Of a stretch of DNA of 64,000 nucleotides, positions 8,924-17,948 are shown in pieces. Source of the DNA: Streptomyces sp. MJM8645. GTDB taxonomy: Bacteria > Actinomycetota > Actinomycetes > Streptomycetales > Streptomycetaceae. Position 1 is the first letter of the stretch; every line of letters starts with the position of its first letter. The notes beneath the pieces are model-generated. The model searched no databases. It had not been told where the DNA came from and saw nothing but the letters and a program-made list of their open reading frames with translations. The stretch is taken from the NCBI RefSeq assembly GCF_001625365.1, contig NZ_LJJF01000001.1, positions 806,001-870,000 of the forward strand. Reading direction: 5' to 3'. The position numbers and the translations under genes are program-made.

Positions 8924-10128
8924 CAACCCGTCAGCACCAGCGCGCTGTTGAACCCGCCGTGCCCACGGGCGAGTACCAGCGCGCTCCCCAGTCGGGACGG
9001 CCTCGGCCGGTCCCCCACCAGGTCCAGCTCACCGAAGGCGGGCCGTCCGAGGTGGACGGAGGGCGGGATCACCGAGTCCCGCATGGCCAGCAGCGCCGCG
9101 GCCACGTCCAGCGGGGCACCCCCGGCGAGCAGCCGGCCGGTCATCGTCTTGGGCGCCGTCACCGGCACCCCGCGCGGTCCGAACACCGCGCTCAGCACCT
9201 CGGCCTCCGCCCGGTCCCGCTCGGCCACCCCGCTGGCGTCGGCGAAGACCACGTCGATGTCGGACGGGCCGGCCCCGGCGTCGGCCAGCGCCGCCTCGAT
9301 CGCCCGCCGCAGCCCGGGCGGACGCCCGGAACCGGGGCGCGGGTCGAAGGTGGCCGAGTAGCCGGCCACCTCCCCGTAGTGGCGGCGCTGCCCGCGCCCG
9401 GCCGCCCGCTCGGGATCCTCCAGGACGAGCAGCGCACCGCCCTCCCCCGGCACCCCGCCCGACGCGTCGGCGTCGAACGGCAGGAAGGCCCGCCGTGGGT
9501 CCCGTTCCGGGCTCACCGTGCCGCTGCGGGTGAGGCAGAGCCACGACCACGGGCAGAGCGAGCCGTCCACCCCGCCCGCCAGCATCAACGCGGTGCCCTC
9601 CCGGACGTGCCGCCGCGCCTTGGCCAGTGCGTCCAACCCGCCCGCCTGCTCGGCCACCAGCGCCGAGCCGGGGCCCCGCATGCCGTGCCGGATCGAGATC
9701 TGCCCGGTGTTGACCGGGTAGAACCAGGCGAAGGACTGGTACGCGCTGACGTATGCCGGGCCCTTGCTCCACAGCGCCGTCAGCTCCCGCTGCCCGAACT
9801 CGAACCCGCCGGCGGAGGCGGCCGTGACCACCCCGGCGGCGAAGTCCGGCATCGTCGCCGGGTCCGCCCCCGCGTCGGCCAGGGCCTCCTCCGCCGCCAC
9901 CAGCGCCAGCCTGGTCATGTGGTCGGTCTGGGGCAGCAGCCTGCTCGGCAGATGGTCCTCCGGCCGGAAGTTCACCTCACCGGCCACGTGCGCCCGGTAG
10001 CCGGCCGAGTCGAAGCGGGTCACCGGGCCGAGGCCCGAACGGCCGGCCAGCGTGGCCTCCCAGTACTCCTCCACACCCCAGCCGTTCGGCGCCACCACGC
10101 CGATACCGGTCACCACGACCTTCGTCAT
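8920..10128 (-). CDS. oxyB: Chain length factor / KS-beta (OxyB-type)
   Basis: A protein of 402 aa of the ketosynthase fold. The active-site Cys is replaced by Gln161 in ALVAEQAGGLDAL, the hallmark of chain length factors; Gln161 matches the canonical position. It forms a heterodimer with KS-alpha and sets polyketide chain length. The ATG at 10128 overlaps the KS-alpha stop (ATGA), giving coupled translation and equal stoichiometry. Only the position within an oxyABCD-like order, not the sequence alone, suggests a decaketide. Confidence 0.95.
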   Translation of the reverse strand: MTKVVVTGIGVVAPNGWGVEEYWEATLAGRSGLGPVTRFDSAGYRAHVAGEVNFRPEDHLPSRLLPQTDHMTRLALVAAEEALADAGADPATMPDFAAGVVTAASAGGFEFGQRELTALWSKGPAYVSAYQSFAWFYPVNTGQISIRHGMRGPGSALVAEQAGGLDALAKARRHVREGTALMLAGGVDGSLCPWSWLCLTRSGTVSPERDPRRAFLPFDADASGGVPGEGGALLVLEDPERAAGRGQRRHYGEVAGYSATFDPRPGSGRPPGLRRAIEAALADAGAGPSDIDVVFADASGVAERDRAEAEVLSAVFGPRGVPVTAPKTMTGRLLAGGAPLDVAAALLAMRDSVIPPSVHLGRPAFGELDLVGDRPRPSRLGSALVLARGHGGFNSALVLTGC

Positions 10129-11405
10129 GCCCCGCTCCATTCCGGCTCGGCCAGCACGATCGCGCTCTGGAAGCCACCGAAACCACTGGCCACGCTGAGC
10201 ACCGTGGACACCCGCTGCTCCCTGGCCACCAGCGGCACGTAGTCCAGATCGCACTCGGGATCGGGCACGTGCAGATTGGCCGTCGGCGGAACCACCGAGT
10301 GCTCGATCGCCAGCGCGCTGGCGGCGAACTCCAGGGCACAGACCGCGCCCAGCGAGTGCCCGATCATCGACTTGATCGAGCTGACCGGCACCCGGTAGGC
10401 GTGCTCGCCGAGGCTCCGTTTGAACGCGGCCGTCTCGTGCCGGTCGTTCTGCTTGGTGGCCGAGCCGTGCGCGTTGACGTACGCGATGTCCTCGGGATTC
10501 ATCCGGCTCCGGTCGAGCGCGACCCGAATCGCCTCCGCCATCTCGTTCCCGTCCAGCCGCAGCCCCGTCATGCTGTAGGAGTTGCAGCGCCCGGCGTACC
10601 CCGTGACCTCGGCGTAGACGTGCGCGCCGCGTCGGCGCGCGTGCTCGCGCTCCTCCAGGACGAACATCGCCGCGCCCTCGCCGAGGGCGAAGCCGTTGCG
10701 GGTCAGGTCGAACGGCCGCGAGGCGCTCTCCGGCTCGTCGTTGCGCGGCGAGGTCGCCTTGATCGCGTCGAAGCAGGCCACCGTGATCGGAGAGATCGCC
10801 GCGTCCGACGCACCGGCCAGCATCACGTCCGCCTCGCCGTCACGGATCAGGTCGCAGGCGTGGGCGATCACGTCGATACCGGAGGTGCACCCGGTCGAGA
10901 CCACACCCACCGGCCCCTCGGCCTCCACCAGCCAGGCCAGTTCGGTCGCCATCGAGGACGGCACGAAGTAGTCGTACAGATAGGGCACACCGTGGGCGTC
11001 GTCGACCAGCTGCCGCCGGCCCTCGTCGCTGACCACGGCGAACTCGCGGTCGAGGCTGATCGTCATCCCGCACGCCGTCCCGGCCATCACCCCGGTGCGG
11101 AGCGGATCGTTCGACCCCGACACCCCGGAGTCGGCCAGTGCCTCGCGCGCCGCCACCATGGCGAACTGCGCGGTGCGGTCCCATTGCCGAATCTGACGCT
11201 GGGTCAGACCACTGGCCACCGGATCGAAATCACACTCGGCGGCCACCCGGGACCTGAACGGCGACGGGTCGAACGTCGAGATCGTCCGGGTCGCCGTCCG
11301 GCCCGCGGTCAGCAACTCCCAGAACGCCTTGGTGCCGACCTCGCCGGGGGCCACCACCCCCATCCCGGTCACCACCACGCGGCGCCGCCCGTCCTCACCT
11401 GACAC
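10125..11405 (-). CDS. oxyA: Beta-ketoacyl synthase alpha (KS-alpha, OxyA-type)
   Basis: A protein of 426 aa with the KAS II fold. Active-site Cys173 lies in VVSTGCTSGIDV, with the catalytic histidines in VNAHGSATKQND and MIGHSLGA. The GTG at 11405 is preferred, with GGGGGAG five to six bases upstream, and gives the usual length of about 425 aa. It condenses malonyl units on the ACP. It heads the KS-CLF-ACP-amidotransferase operon and is divergent from an FAD monooxygenase across 174 bases, where the cluster promoter must lie. No convincing SARP-type heptamer repeats were seen there. Confidence 0.96.
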   Translation of the reverse strand: MSGEDGRRRVVVTGMGVVAPGEVGTKAFWELLTAGRTATRTISTFDPSPFRSRVAAECDFDPVASGLTQRQIRQWDRTAQFAMVAAREALADSGVSGSNDPLRTGVMAGTACGMTISLDREFAVVSDEGRRQLVDDAHGVPYLYDYFVPSSMATELAWLVEAEGPVGVVSTGCTSGIDVIAHACDLIRDGEADVMLAGASDAAISPITVACFDAIKATSPRNDEPESASRPFDLTRNGFALGEGAAMFVLEEREHARRRGAHVYAEVTGYAGRCNSYSMTGLRLDGNEMAEAIRVALDRSRMNPEDIAYVNAHGSATKQNDRHETAAFKRSLGEHAYRVPVSSIKSMIGHSLGAVCALEFAASALAIEHSVVPPTANLHVPDPECDLDYVPLVAREQRVSTVLSVASGFGGFQSAIVLAEPEWSGA

Positions 11406-11579
11406 CGCTGCTCCCCCGCTCCGCATCCGACATACCCGATCGCCTCCTGTCCGTGAGAAGAAATCCGCCGGCACCGATCGTCGGCTCCCGCCCTCGCGGC
11501 GGATTCGAGCCGCCGTCCACCTGCCGCGCGGCCCGCCGCGCGAACCGGCGTTGAGGAGTGCTGCCTAGCCTCTGGTCGC

Positions 11580-12824
11580 ATGGACATCGACACCGACATC
11601 TGCGTGGTCGGCGGCGGCCCCGCCGGGCTGACGCTCGCCCTGCTCCTGGTCCGCTCCGGCGTGCGGGTCACCCTGCTGGAACGCAGCCGCTCGCTGGACC
11701 GGACGTACCGCGGCGAGATCCTCCAGCCCGGCGGCCAGGCACTGCTGGACGAGCTGGGCGTCCTCCGCCCGGCGCGGGCGCACGGCGCCGTCGAGCACCA
11801 ACGCTTCCTGCTGGAGGAGCGCGGCCGGATCCTCATCAACGGTGACTACCGACGGCTGCCCGGACCGTACAACTGCCTGCTGAGCCTGCCACAACGCCAC
11901 CTGCTGGCCGAGCTGCTGGCCGCCTGCGCACGGCACGACGGCTTCCGCTACCTGGCGGGCACCAGGGCGAGCGGGCTGGTGGAGGAGGGCGGCGTCGTCC
12001 GCGGGGCGGTCGCCGCCGGGCCCGGCGGCGCGGGCGAGCAGGTGATCCGGGCGCGGTGCGTGGTCGCGGCGGACGGCCGCTTCTCGAAGATCCGCACCCT
12101 CGCCGGCATCGGCTACCGGCGCCAGGAGCTGTTCAGCCAGGACGTCCTCTGGTTCCGGCTGAGCGGAGCGCCGCAGCGGAGCACCGGGCACACGCGGGAC
12201 GTCCGGGTCTTCCGGGCCGGCGGCAATCCGGTCCTGAGCTACTCCTCGGTGCCCGACTCGCTCCAGCTCGGCTGGACGCTCCCGCACGGCGGCTTCCGTC
12301 GGCTGGCCGACCGGGGAGCCGACCACATCATCGAGCAACTGTGCCACGCCGCACCGGAGTACGCCGAGCGCATCCGTGAGGAGATCACCGGCTTCGGGGA
12401 CCTGTCCCTGCTCGACGTCTTCTCCGGCAGCGCCGAGGAGTGGGTGCGCGACGGGCTGGTGCTGATCGGCGACAGCGCCCACACCCACAGCCCGATCGGC
12501 GCGCAGGGCATCAACCTCGCCATTCGGGACGCCGTCGCGGCTCACCCCGTCCTGGTCGAGGCGGTGCGCAGCGCCGACGCCGGCGCGGCCCGGCTCGACC
12601 GGTACACAGCGCTGCGCAGGCCCGAGGTGGACCGGATCACCCGGATCCAGCGGATCCAGAGCCGGATGATGCTCTCCACCGGGCGCCTCTCCTCGGCGAT
12701 CCGCCCGCGGACGGCGGCTCTGGTGTCCAGGACCCCGCTCTACGGCGCGATGCTGCGCCGGATCGCCTTCGGCACCTCGCCCGTCCGGCTGCGGACCGAT
12801 CTGCTCGGCTCCACCGGACGGTGA
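11580..12824 (+). CDS. FAD-dependent monooxygenase (OxyE-like size class)
   Basis: A protein of 414 aa with a complete group A flavoprotein layout: N-terminal GGGPAG (about 11-16), an NAD(P)H/FAD motif near ARCVVAADGRFSK, and the second FAD motif LVLIGDSAHTHSPIGAQGINLAIRD near residue 290. It lacks the C-terminal thioredoxin-like domain of the larger hydroxylase at the window start. It is divergent from KS-alpha, so a polyketide tailoring hydroxylation is likely. OxyE-like enzymes of tetracycline clusters have this short form. The ATG has no strong SD, but TAGCCT 9-14 bases before it could act as a -10 giving a near-leaderless mRNA. Confidence 0.85.
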   Translation: MDIDTDICVVGGGPAGLTLALLLVRSGVRVTLLERSRSLDRTYRGEILQPGGQALLDELGVLRPARAHGAVEHQRFLLEERGRILINGDYRRLPGPYNCLLSLPQRHLLAELLAACARHDGFRYLAGTRASGLVEEGGVVRGAVAAGPGGAGEQVIRARCVVAADGRFSKIRTLAGIGYRRQELFSQDVLWFRLSGAPQRSTGHTRDVRVFRAGGNPVLSYSSVPDSLQLGWTLPHGGFRRLADRGADHIIEQLCHAAPEYAERIREEITGFGDLSLLDVFSGSAEEWVRDGLVLIGDSAHTHSPIGAQGINLAIRDAVAAHPVLVEAVRSADAGAARLDRYTALRRPEVDRITRIQRIQSRMMLSTGRLSSAIRPRTAALVSRTPLYGAMLRRIAFGTSPVRLRTDLLGSTGR

Positions 12825-12919
12825 CCGGCGCCCTCCCCCCACCCTCCCGGTACGTCACCCCATTTCCCGTACCGGCCTGGCAGCCGCCCTCACCGGGGCA
12901 CCGAGCGAAGAGGTAGAGC

Positions 12920-14260
12920 GTGATGACTCCACTGATCGATCCGCATCAACTGTCGGCCGCCGGGCCGACCGAGGCGGCGACGGCGGGCGGTGTGCTCGTC
13001 GCCCTGGCCGTCATCCTCGGCACCGCGTTCGTCTGCGGGAGACTGGCCGTCCGGCTGCGCCAGCCCGCCGTCATGGGTGAGATCGTCGGCGGGGTCGCCC
13101 TCGGGCCCAGCCTGATCGGTCTGCTCCCGGGACGGTTGGACGCCGTCCTGTTCCCCCCCGAGGTCCAGCCCCATCTGCGGGTGCTCTCCCAACTCGGCCT
13201 GGTCTTCTTCATGTTCATCGTGGGGTACCGGTTCGACACCGCCCATCTGCGGGGCGCCGGGCGCCGGGTGACGGCGGTGTCGCTCAGCTCCGTCGCACTG
13301 CCCTTCGCGCTCGGCCTGGGCCTCGCGGTGCTGCTCCAACCCTGGTTCGACGCCTCCCAGTTGAGAACCACCGGCTGGCTGGGCCCGGCCCTGTTCCTGG
13401 GGACGGCGATGTCCATCACGGCCTTCCCCGTCCTCGCCCGGATCATCGCCGAACGCGGGATGCACCAGGATCCGCTCGGCACCCTGTCGCTCGCCTGCGC
13501 CGCCCTGCAGGACTTCCTCGCGTGGTGTGCGCTGGCCGTGGTAGTGGCCGTGGTGAACGCCCAGAGCCCTTGGGCGCTCGGACGGTTGGCGCTGAACACG
13601 GTCGTCGTCGTGCTCGTCCTCGGTTGCGTCGTCCGCCCCGCCCTCGGCTGGCTGCTGGCGCCGGAGCGGCGCCGCGCCGTCGGCGGACCGTGGATCCACG
13701 CCGTCCTCGTCACCGGGACACTGCTCTCCGCCTGGGTCACCGGCGAGATCGGCCTGGACGCCGTCTTCGGCGCCTTCATGTTCGGCGCGGCGGTGCCCCG
13801 CGACCGGATCGACGCCCTCGCGCCCGAGGTCCCGGAGCGCATCGAGCAGGCCGGCCTCCTCCTGCTGCCGGCCTTCTTCACGGTCACGGGACTGGCCGTC
13901 GACCTGACCGGCATCGGGTGGCACGGCCTGGTCATCGTGGCCGCGGTGCTGGTGACGGCCTGCGTCGGCAAGTTCGCCGGTGCCGCCGCCGCTGCCCGGC
14001 TCACCGGCTCGACCAGGCGGGAGGCGGCCGCCCTCGGTATCCTGCTCAACGCCCGAGGCCTCACCGAGCTCGTCATCCTGAACGTGGGCCACCGGCTCGG
14101 CGTCATCGACACCCGGATGTTCAGCGCGATGGTGGTCATGGCCCTCGTCACGACCCTGATGACCGGGCCGCTGCTGCGACGCGTCGCCCCGCGGGGCACG
14201 CCATCACCATCGCTCCGCGCCCGCTCGGCCGCCCCCGAGGCGGTGTCCAGCAACTCCTGA
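12920..14260 (+). CDS. Cation:proton antiporter, Kef/CPA2 type
   Basis: A protein of 446 aa with about 12 predicted helices and the sodium/hydrogen exchanger fold. Typical segments are RQPAVMGEIVGGVALGPSL near the N-terminus, FFMFIVGYRFD, a DAVFGAFMFGA helix and GILLNARGLTELVILN near the C-terminus. The start GTG follows GAAGAGG. It exchanges a monovalent cation for protons across the membrane. Such antiporters occur at the edge of several antibiotic clusters; here it follows the monooxygenase by 95 bases on the same strand. A role in self-protection is possible, but it may be an ordinary flanking gene. Confidence 0.85.
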   Translation: MMTPLIDPHQLSAAGPTEAATAGGVLVALAVILGTAFVCGRLAVRLRQPAVMGEIVGGVALGPSLIGLLPGRLDAVLFPPEVQPHLRVLSQLGLVFFMFIVGYRFDTAHLRGAGRRVTAVSLSSVALPFALGLGLAVLLQPWFDASQLRTTGWLGPALFLGTAMSITAFPVLARIIAERGMHQDPLGTLSLACAALQDFLAWCALAVVVAVVNAQSPWALGRLALNTVVVVLVLGCVVRPALGWLLAPERRRAVGGPWIHAVLVTGTLLSAWVTGEIGLDAVFGAFMFGAAVPRDRIDALAPEVPERIEQAGLLLLPAFFTVTGLAVDLTGIGWHGLVIVAAVLVTACVGKFAGAAAAARLTGSTRREAAALGILLNARGLTELVILNVGHRLGVIDTRMFSAMVVMALVTTLMTGPLLRRVAPRGTPSPSLRARSAAPEAVSSNS

Positions 14261-14279
14261 CCGTCCGGCCCCGAAGGGG

Positions 14280-14507
14280 TCAGAAGTCGCGCGGCACCGG
14301 TCCACCGGAGATGTCGCGCAGCTGCCTGCGCAGCTCCCTCTCGACGTCGCTGAGCGGCAGGTCGGGGCGGAGCCGCTCCGGGTGGCCCGGCCCGGGACCA
14401 GCGGGAGGCGGCGGCGCGACCGGCGGGGCGTACCCCGACAGCTGCCCGAGGGCGATCAGGCCTCGCAGCAGCGAGCGCAGGCAGGAACCGAGCAGTGAGC
14501 AGCGCAT
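14280..14507 (-). CDS. Small DUF6059-like protein
   Basis: A 75-aa protein. The ATG at 14507 is chosen because codons upstream are not coding-like. A short hydrophobic N-terminus (SLLRGLIALGQLSGY) is followed by a proline-rich linker, then GHPERLRPDLPLSDVERELRRQL. The last motif recalls small Streptomyces proteins annotated as DUF6059. Function is unknown. It is preceded by another small gene on the same strand, and the two may belong together. Confidence 0.6.
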   Translation of the reverse strand: MRCSLLGSCLRSLLRGLIALGQLSGYAPPVAPPPPAGPGPGHPERLRPDLPLSDVERELRRQLRDISGGPVPRDF

Positions 14508-14658
14508 CCGCCGAGGATGGCGGGCCGCCTCGGAGCGCCCGTACAGCAGCGTTCGAGCGGGTCGGCCACCTCCAGCCGACCGCCACCGCGCTTCAGCCGC
14601 GGGAGGCGACGGGGCCGGCTGCGGCACGCCGCCCGGCCACCGCGGCCCCGCCGTGCCA

Positions 14659-15036
14659 TCACGACGCAGCCGACGGCGCCGCCTTCGCACCCGGCACCGC
14701 AACGGACGTGATCAGCTCTCCCGTACGTCCGCGGATGTCGATGCGGACCGGCAGCGTGCGGCGCCGCACGCTGGTCCCGCCGGGCCCGGCCGAGTGCGCC
14801 CGGCCCAGCACCTCTGTCACCGCCATGACGAGCGCCGTCGTCACGGCGTCCTCGGTGATCGGCCCGATGTCGTCCCCGAGCCAGTGCAGGACGAGTGCCC
14901 ACTCGCCGTTTCGGGTCCCCGTGCGGGGCTGGGTGGGCTCCGCGTTCAGACCGAACTCAGCGAGGGCCTCGATCAGCGACTCCACGTCCTGGCCGTCGAG
15001 GTGCTGGAAGTTCTCTTCGATGAGCAGCTGTGTCAT
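14659..15036 (-). CDS. Hypothetical small protein
   Basis: A 125-aa protein starting at ATG, with AGGAA absent but GGGGGAACGCTC upstream as a plausible SD. An acidic N-terminal helix (DVESLIEALAEFGLNAEP) is followed by WALVLHWLGDDIGPITEDAV and a basic C-terminal part. The arrangement resembles small conserved components found beside effector or caspase-like genes in actinomycetes, but I cannot place it in a family. It lies 151 bases upstream of the DUF6059-like gene on the same strand. Confidence 0.55.
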   Translation of the reverse strand: MTQLLIEENFQHLDGQDVESLIEALAEFGLNAEPTQPRTGTRNGEWALVLHWLGDDIGPITEDAVTTALVMAVTEVLGRAHSAGPGGTSVRRRTLPVRIDIRGRTGELITSVAVPGAKAAPSAAS

Positions 15037-15586
15037 GAGCGTTCCCCCATGTGGTGGTCGGTCGGACGCGGACTCGGACGGCGCCTGCCGGACGTCGCCC
15101 TACGACGATGCCGCGCCAGGGGCAGTCCGGCCCGACGGCCGGGCTCCCCTGACGATCGATCAGTGCTTCTGATGGCATGGACGGTCGTTCCGGCCCACCC
15201 GGTTGCCGCCGCCGGACATCTTGACGCGTTCCGTACGCACGGACGGCCACACGTCGCCACCGCGGGCCGCCGGACGACAGCACGACGGCACGACGGCACG
15301 ACGAGGCGGCCCCGGTGCACGGATTCCCCGGCACCGGGGCCGCCTCGTGCGCTGAGCGGGGCTCACGCGCTGAGCGGGGCCGCGTCATGCGCTGAGCGGC
15401 GGTGATCCGGGCAGCGTCGCGCCCGCCGGGTGCCCCGTCACGCGCCCCGTCATGTGCCGTAGGCATGGGCGCCATGGCGTCTACGCCGAATCGTCGACTG
15501 CGTCATCGGCGCCCAACTCGCCTTCCCCGCCCCATACTCTGGCTCCCGCCGATGCGGACGCATCGTGTGTCACAGGGGAGGATTTC
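15037..15586. other. Intergenic region with hairpin and short repeats
   Basis: No convincing gene. It contains CACGACGG-type short repeats (about 15281-15305), a perfect long hairpin (15301-15348), and three imperfect copies of GCGCTGAGCGG (about 15350-15402). The flanking genes point away from each other, so promoters must be here, but no clear -35/-10 pair was picked out. Confidence 0.5.
15301..15348. terminator. Perfect 18-bp hairpin, orphan terminator
   Basis: Arms 15301-15318 and 15331-15348 are perfectly complementary around a 12-base loop. It sits between divergent genes, so it terminates no annotated gene. It may end a small unrecognised transcript. Confidence 0.6.
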
Positions 15587-16738
15587 GTGAAGTCGCTCAT
15601 GGCAAGGGCCCGTTGGCTGGGCACCGCGGCATCGGTCGGCCTGCTGCTGACCACCGGAACCGGGGTCGCCACCGCACAGCCCGCCACCACCACGGCCCCC
15701 CAGGTCGTCCCGGTGGGGTACGCGTACCCGACGACCGCCGTCACCCCGGACGGCACGAAGGCCTACGTCGGGGTGACCGACGACCCCCGCGGCACGCCCG
15801 CGGTCAAGGTCGTCGACACCCGGACCGGCGGGATCACCGCCCGACTCACCCTTTCCACCGCCGCGAACTCCTTCGTCGGCGCGCTGGCGATGAGCCCCGA
15901 CGGCACGCGGCTGTACGCGACCGTGGGGGCGCAGCACCTGGTCACCATCGACACCGACAGCGATACGGTGGCCGCCGACGTCCTGCTCCCGGTCCAGCCG
16001 CACCCCGACGGCTACGTGGACGGCTCACCGAGCTCCCTCGTGGTCAGCCCGGACGGCGCCGGCGTCTACCTGGCCCAGAACGGGCCACGGCAGCGCTGGG
16101 GCTTCCAGCCCGCCCGGGTCCTCGCATACTCGACCGCCACCGGTACCTTCACCGCCTCCGTCGGCGTCACCGACTTCAGCGTCGGTTCGATCGTCCTGCG
16201 CCCCAACGGCCAGGACCTGTACGTCACCACCGGAGCCGGCCTGGTCCACCTGGCCGCCACGCCCACCTCGCTCACCACCGTCCGCACCCTCACCGCCGGA
16301 CACGGCACCTCCGGCGGCGCGGTGCTCAGCCCCGACGGCAGCACGCTGTACGGCCTCGGCGGCTACGAGAGCGACTACCTCGTCGACACCGAGACCGATA
16401 CCGTCACCGAGAACTTCCACTTCGCACCGGGCAACACCGACCTCCGCTACCCGGTCGTCAGCCCGGACGGGAGCCGCCTGTACTTCATCTCCAAGTCGAC
16501 CGTCTTCGTCGCCCCGGGCGGACCCACCCCTCCCGGCTACCACTACGACAGCGTGATCCTCTCCTACGACACCGAGGCCCACGCGCTCGTCCCCGCCGAG
16601 ACGGTGAACCCGCAGAAGGTGGAACTCGCCACCGGCCTGGCACTCGCCCCGGACGGCCACACCTTCTACCTCGGCGGCAACACCTACCCCGGCGGCGTTC
16701 CGGGCATCGTCGCCAGCCTGGAGATCATCGGAAACTGA
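15587..16738 (+). CDS. Secreted YncE-type beta-propeller protein
   Basis: A protein of 383 aa. The GTG at 15587 follows AGGGGAGG and starts a clean signal peptide (MKSLMARARWLGTAAS, hydrophobic core, ATAQP cleavage region). The mature part consists of repeats with the signature SPDG-x-x-x-Y (VTPDGTKAYV, MSPDGTRLYA, VSPDGAGVYL, LSPDGSTLYG, VSPDGSRLYF, LAPDGHTFYL). That is the 40-residue YVTN/YncE beta-propeller repeat, about six to seven blades. It is probably extracellular and binding rather than catalytic. Its target is unknown. Confidence 0.85.
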   Translation: MKSLMARARWLGTAASVGLLLTTGTGVATAQPATTTAPQVVPVGYAYPTTAVTPDGTKAYVGVTDDPRGTPAVKVVDTRTGGITARLTLSTAANSFVGALAMSPDGTRLYATVGAQHLVTIDTDSDTVAADVLLPVQPHPDGYVDGSPSSLVVSPDGAGVYLAQNGPRQRWGFQPARVLAYSTATGTFTASVGVTDFSVGSIVLRPNGQDLYVTTGAGLVHLAATPTSLTTVRTLTAGHGTSGGAVLSPDGSTLYGLGGYESDYLVDTETDTVTENFHFAPGNTDLRYPVVSPDGSRLYFISKSTVFVAPGGPTPPGYHYDSVILSYDTEAHALVPAETVNPQKVELATGLALAPDGHTFYLGGNTYPGGVPGIVASLEIIGN

Positions 16739-16752
16739 CGGCCAGTCAATTT

Positions 16753-17631
16753 TTAGGCGGGTGCCCGGCCCTCGACGATCCGCCGGATCTCGCGCGCCAG
16801 GGTGTCGGGGTCGCTGGTCGGCACCAGATGGTCGGCGTCGGCCGCCAGTACGTGGCGGCCGGCATCGGCCCGGCCGACGCGGTAAGCATGGGAGGCGTTC
16901 ACGGCCTCCCGGACCTTCGAGCCCATGCCGGTCGAGGTCCGGACGGCCGAGACCACCGTGAGCGGGATGCCGCCCAGGGCCGGCGGGTTCTCCTTCATGG
17001 CGGTCAAGTCCGCCACCACCGAGCCGAGTTCGGCCCCCCGGGTGCGGATGGTGGAGACGGTGAACCCCTCCTCGCGCATCTCGGCCGCGGCGTCCGCCGG
17101 CAGGGCTTCGAGCATCGGCCGGAAGGCCCGGGCCAGCAGTCCGGTGCGGGCCAGCAGCATGCTGACCGCCTGCCCGATCCGCTCCTGGCGGCGCACCGAG
17201 GGCGCGAACACCAGGTCGCAGGACTCGTCCGTCGGGTCGGCCAGCACCAGGCCCGCGATCCGCTCGGGGCGGGCCGCGGCGGCGATCCGGACGATCGGCC
17301 CGCCCCAGCTGTGCCCGACCAGGACGAACGGCCCGGGGCCGAGGCCGCCGAGGTGGTCGAGCAGGTCGTTGAGGTCCTCGGCGAGGCGGCGCAGCGGGCG
17401 CGGCGCCGGGTCCGGCGCGCTGCGGCCGAGCCCGCTGCGGTCGTACGCCACCGTCGCCGCGACCCCGTCCAGCCGGAGCTGCACCGGCGCCCAGTACGAG
17501 CGGCTGGAGGCGAGCCCGCCTTCCAGCACGACCGTCGGCACGCCCTCGCCGCCGGGCCCCGGCCGCCGCATGTAGAACAGCTCCCGGCCGTCCCGTGTCC
17601 GCGCCCGCCCCGGCTCACCCTGACTGTGCAT
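16753..17631 (-). CDS. Alpha/beta hydrolase
   Basis: A protein of 292 aa from ATG 17631. It shows the nucleophile elbow GHSWGG (Ser about residue 105), an oxyanion-hole region VVLEGGLASSRSYW, and a C-terminal HLVP segment that supplies the catalytic His. The reaction is not predictable from sequence. An iron-box-like sequence lies 37 bases upstream of its start, which suggests DmdR/IdeR control; iron-regulated hydrolases of this fold include siderophore esterases. It ends 14 bases from the convergent propeller gene. Confidence 0.82.
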   Translation of the reverse strand: MHSQGEPGRARTRDGRELFYMRRPGPGGEGVPTVVLEGGLASSRSYWAPVQLRLDGVAATVAYDRSGLGRSAPDPAPRPLRRLAEDLNDLLDHLGGLGPGPFVLVGHSWGGPIVRIAAAARPERIAGLVLADPTDESCDLVFAPSVRRQERIGQAVSMLLARTGLLARAFRPMLEALPADAAAEMREEGFTVSTIRTRGAELGSVVADLTAMKENPPALGGIPLTVVSAVRTSTGMGSKVREAVNASHAYRVGRADAGRHVLAADADHLVPTSDPDTLAREIRRIVEGRAPA

Positions 17632-17667
17632 CCCCGGCACCGCCCTCACCCTCGACCAGCCATCAAG

Positions 17668-17686
17668 TTTGGTTAGCCTAACCTCA
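17668..17686. promoter_or_regulatory. Iron-box-like (DmdR/IdeR) operator
   Basis: TTTGGTTAGCCTAACCTCA matches the actinobacterial iron box TTAGGTTAGGCTAACCTAA at 16 of 19 positions and is itself nearly palindromic. It lies 37 bases before the hydrolase gene (minus) and 262 before the MFS gene (plus). The remaining 17632-17948 interval shows no other gene. Confidence 0.6.
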
Positions 17687-17948
17687 CTTCCCCGGTGATC
17701 GCGACCACCCTCGGCCGACCTGCGAGGCGGCGGGCGGCGGCGGGGTCGGTCAGTGGTCGGCCGCCGTGCCACCGGCCGGACCAGGGCGGCAGCCTGTGAC
17801 CTGGGGTCACAGGATGACCGCCTGTCTGGCTGGCCGCGAGGGCCGTCCGCAGGATGGCCGCATCGGACTCCTGCCCTCCCGTCGCGGCCGCTTCCGCCTG
17901 CCGTCCGAAGGCCCGGCCGCTCCCTCGCACGACAAGGTGGTGATCGCT

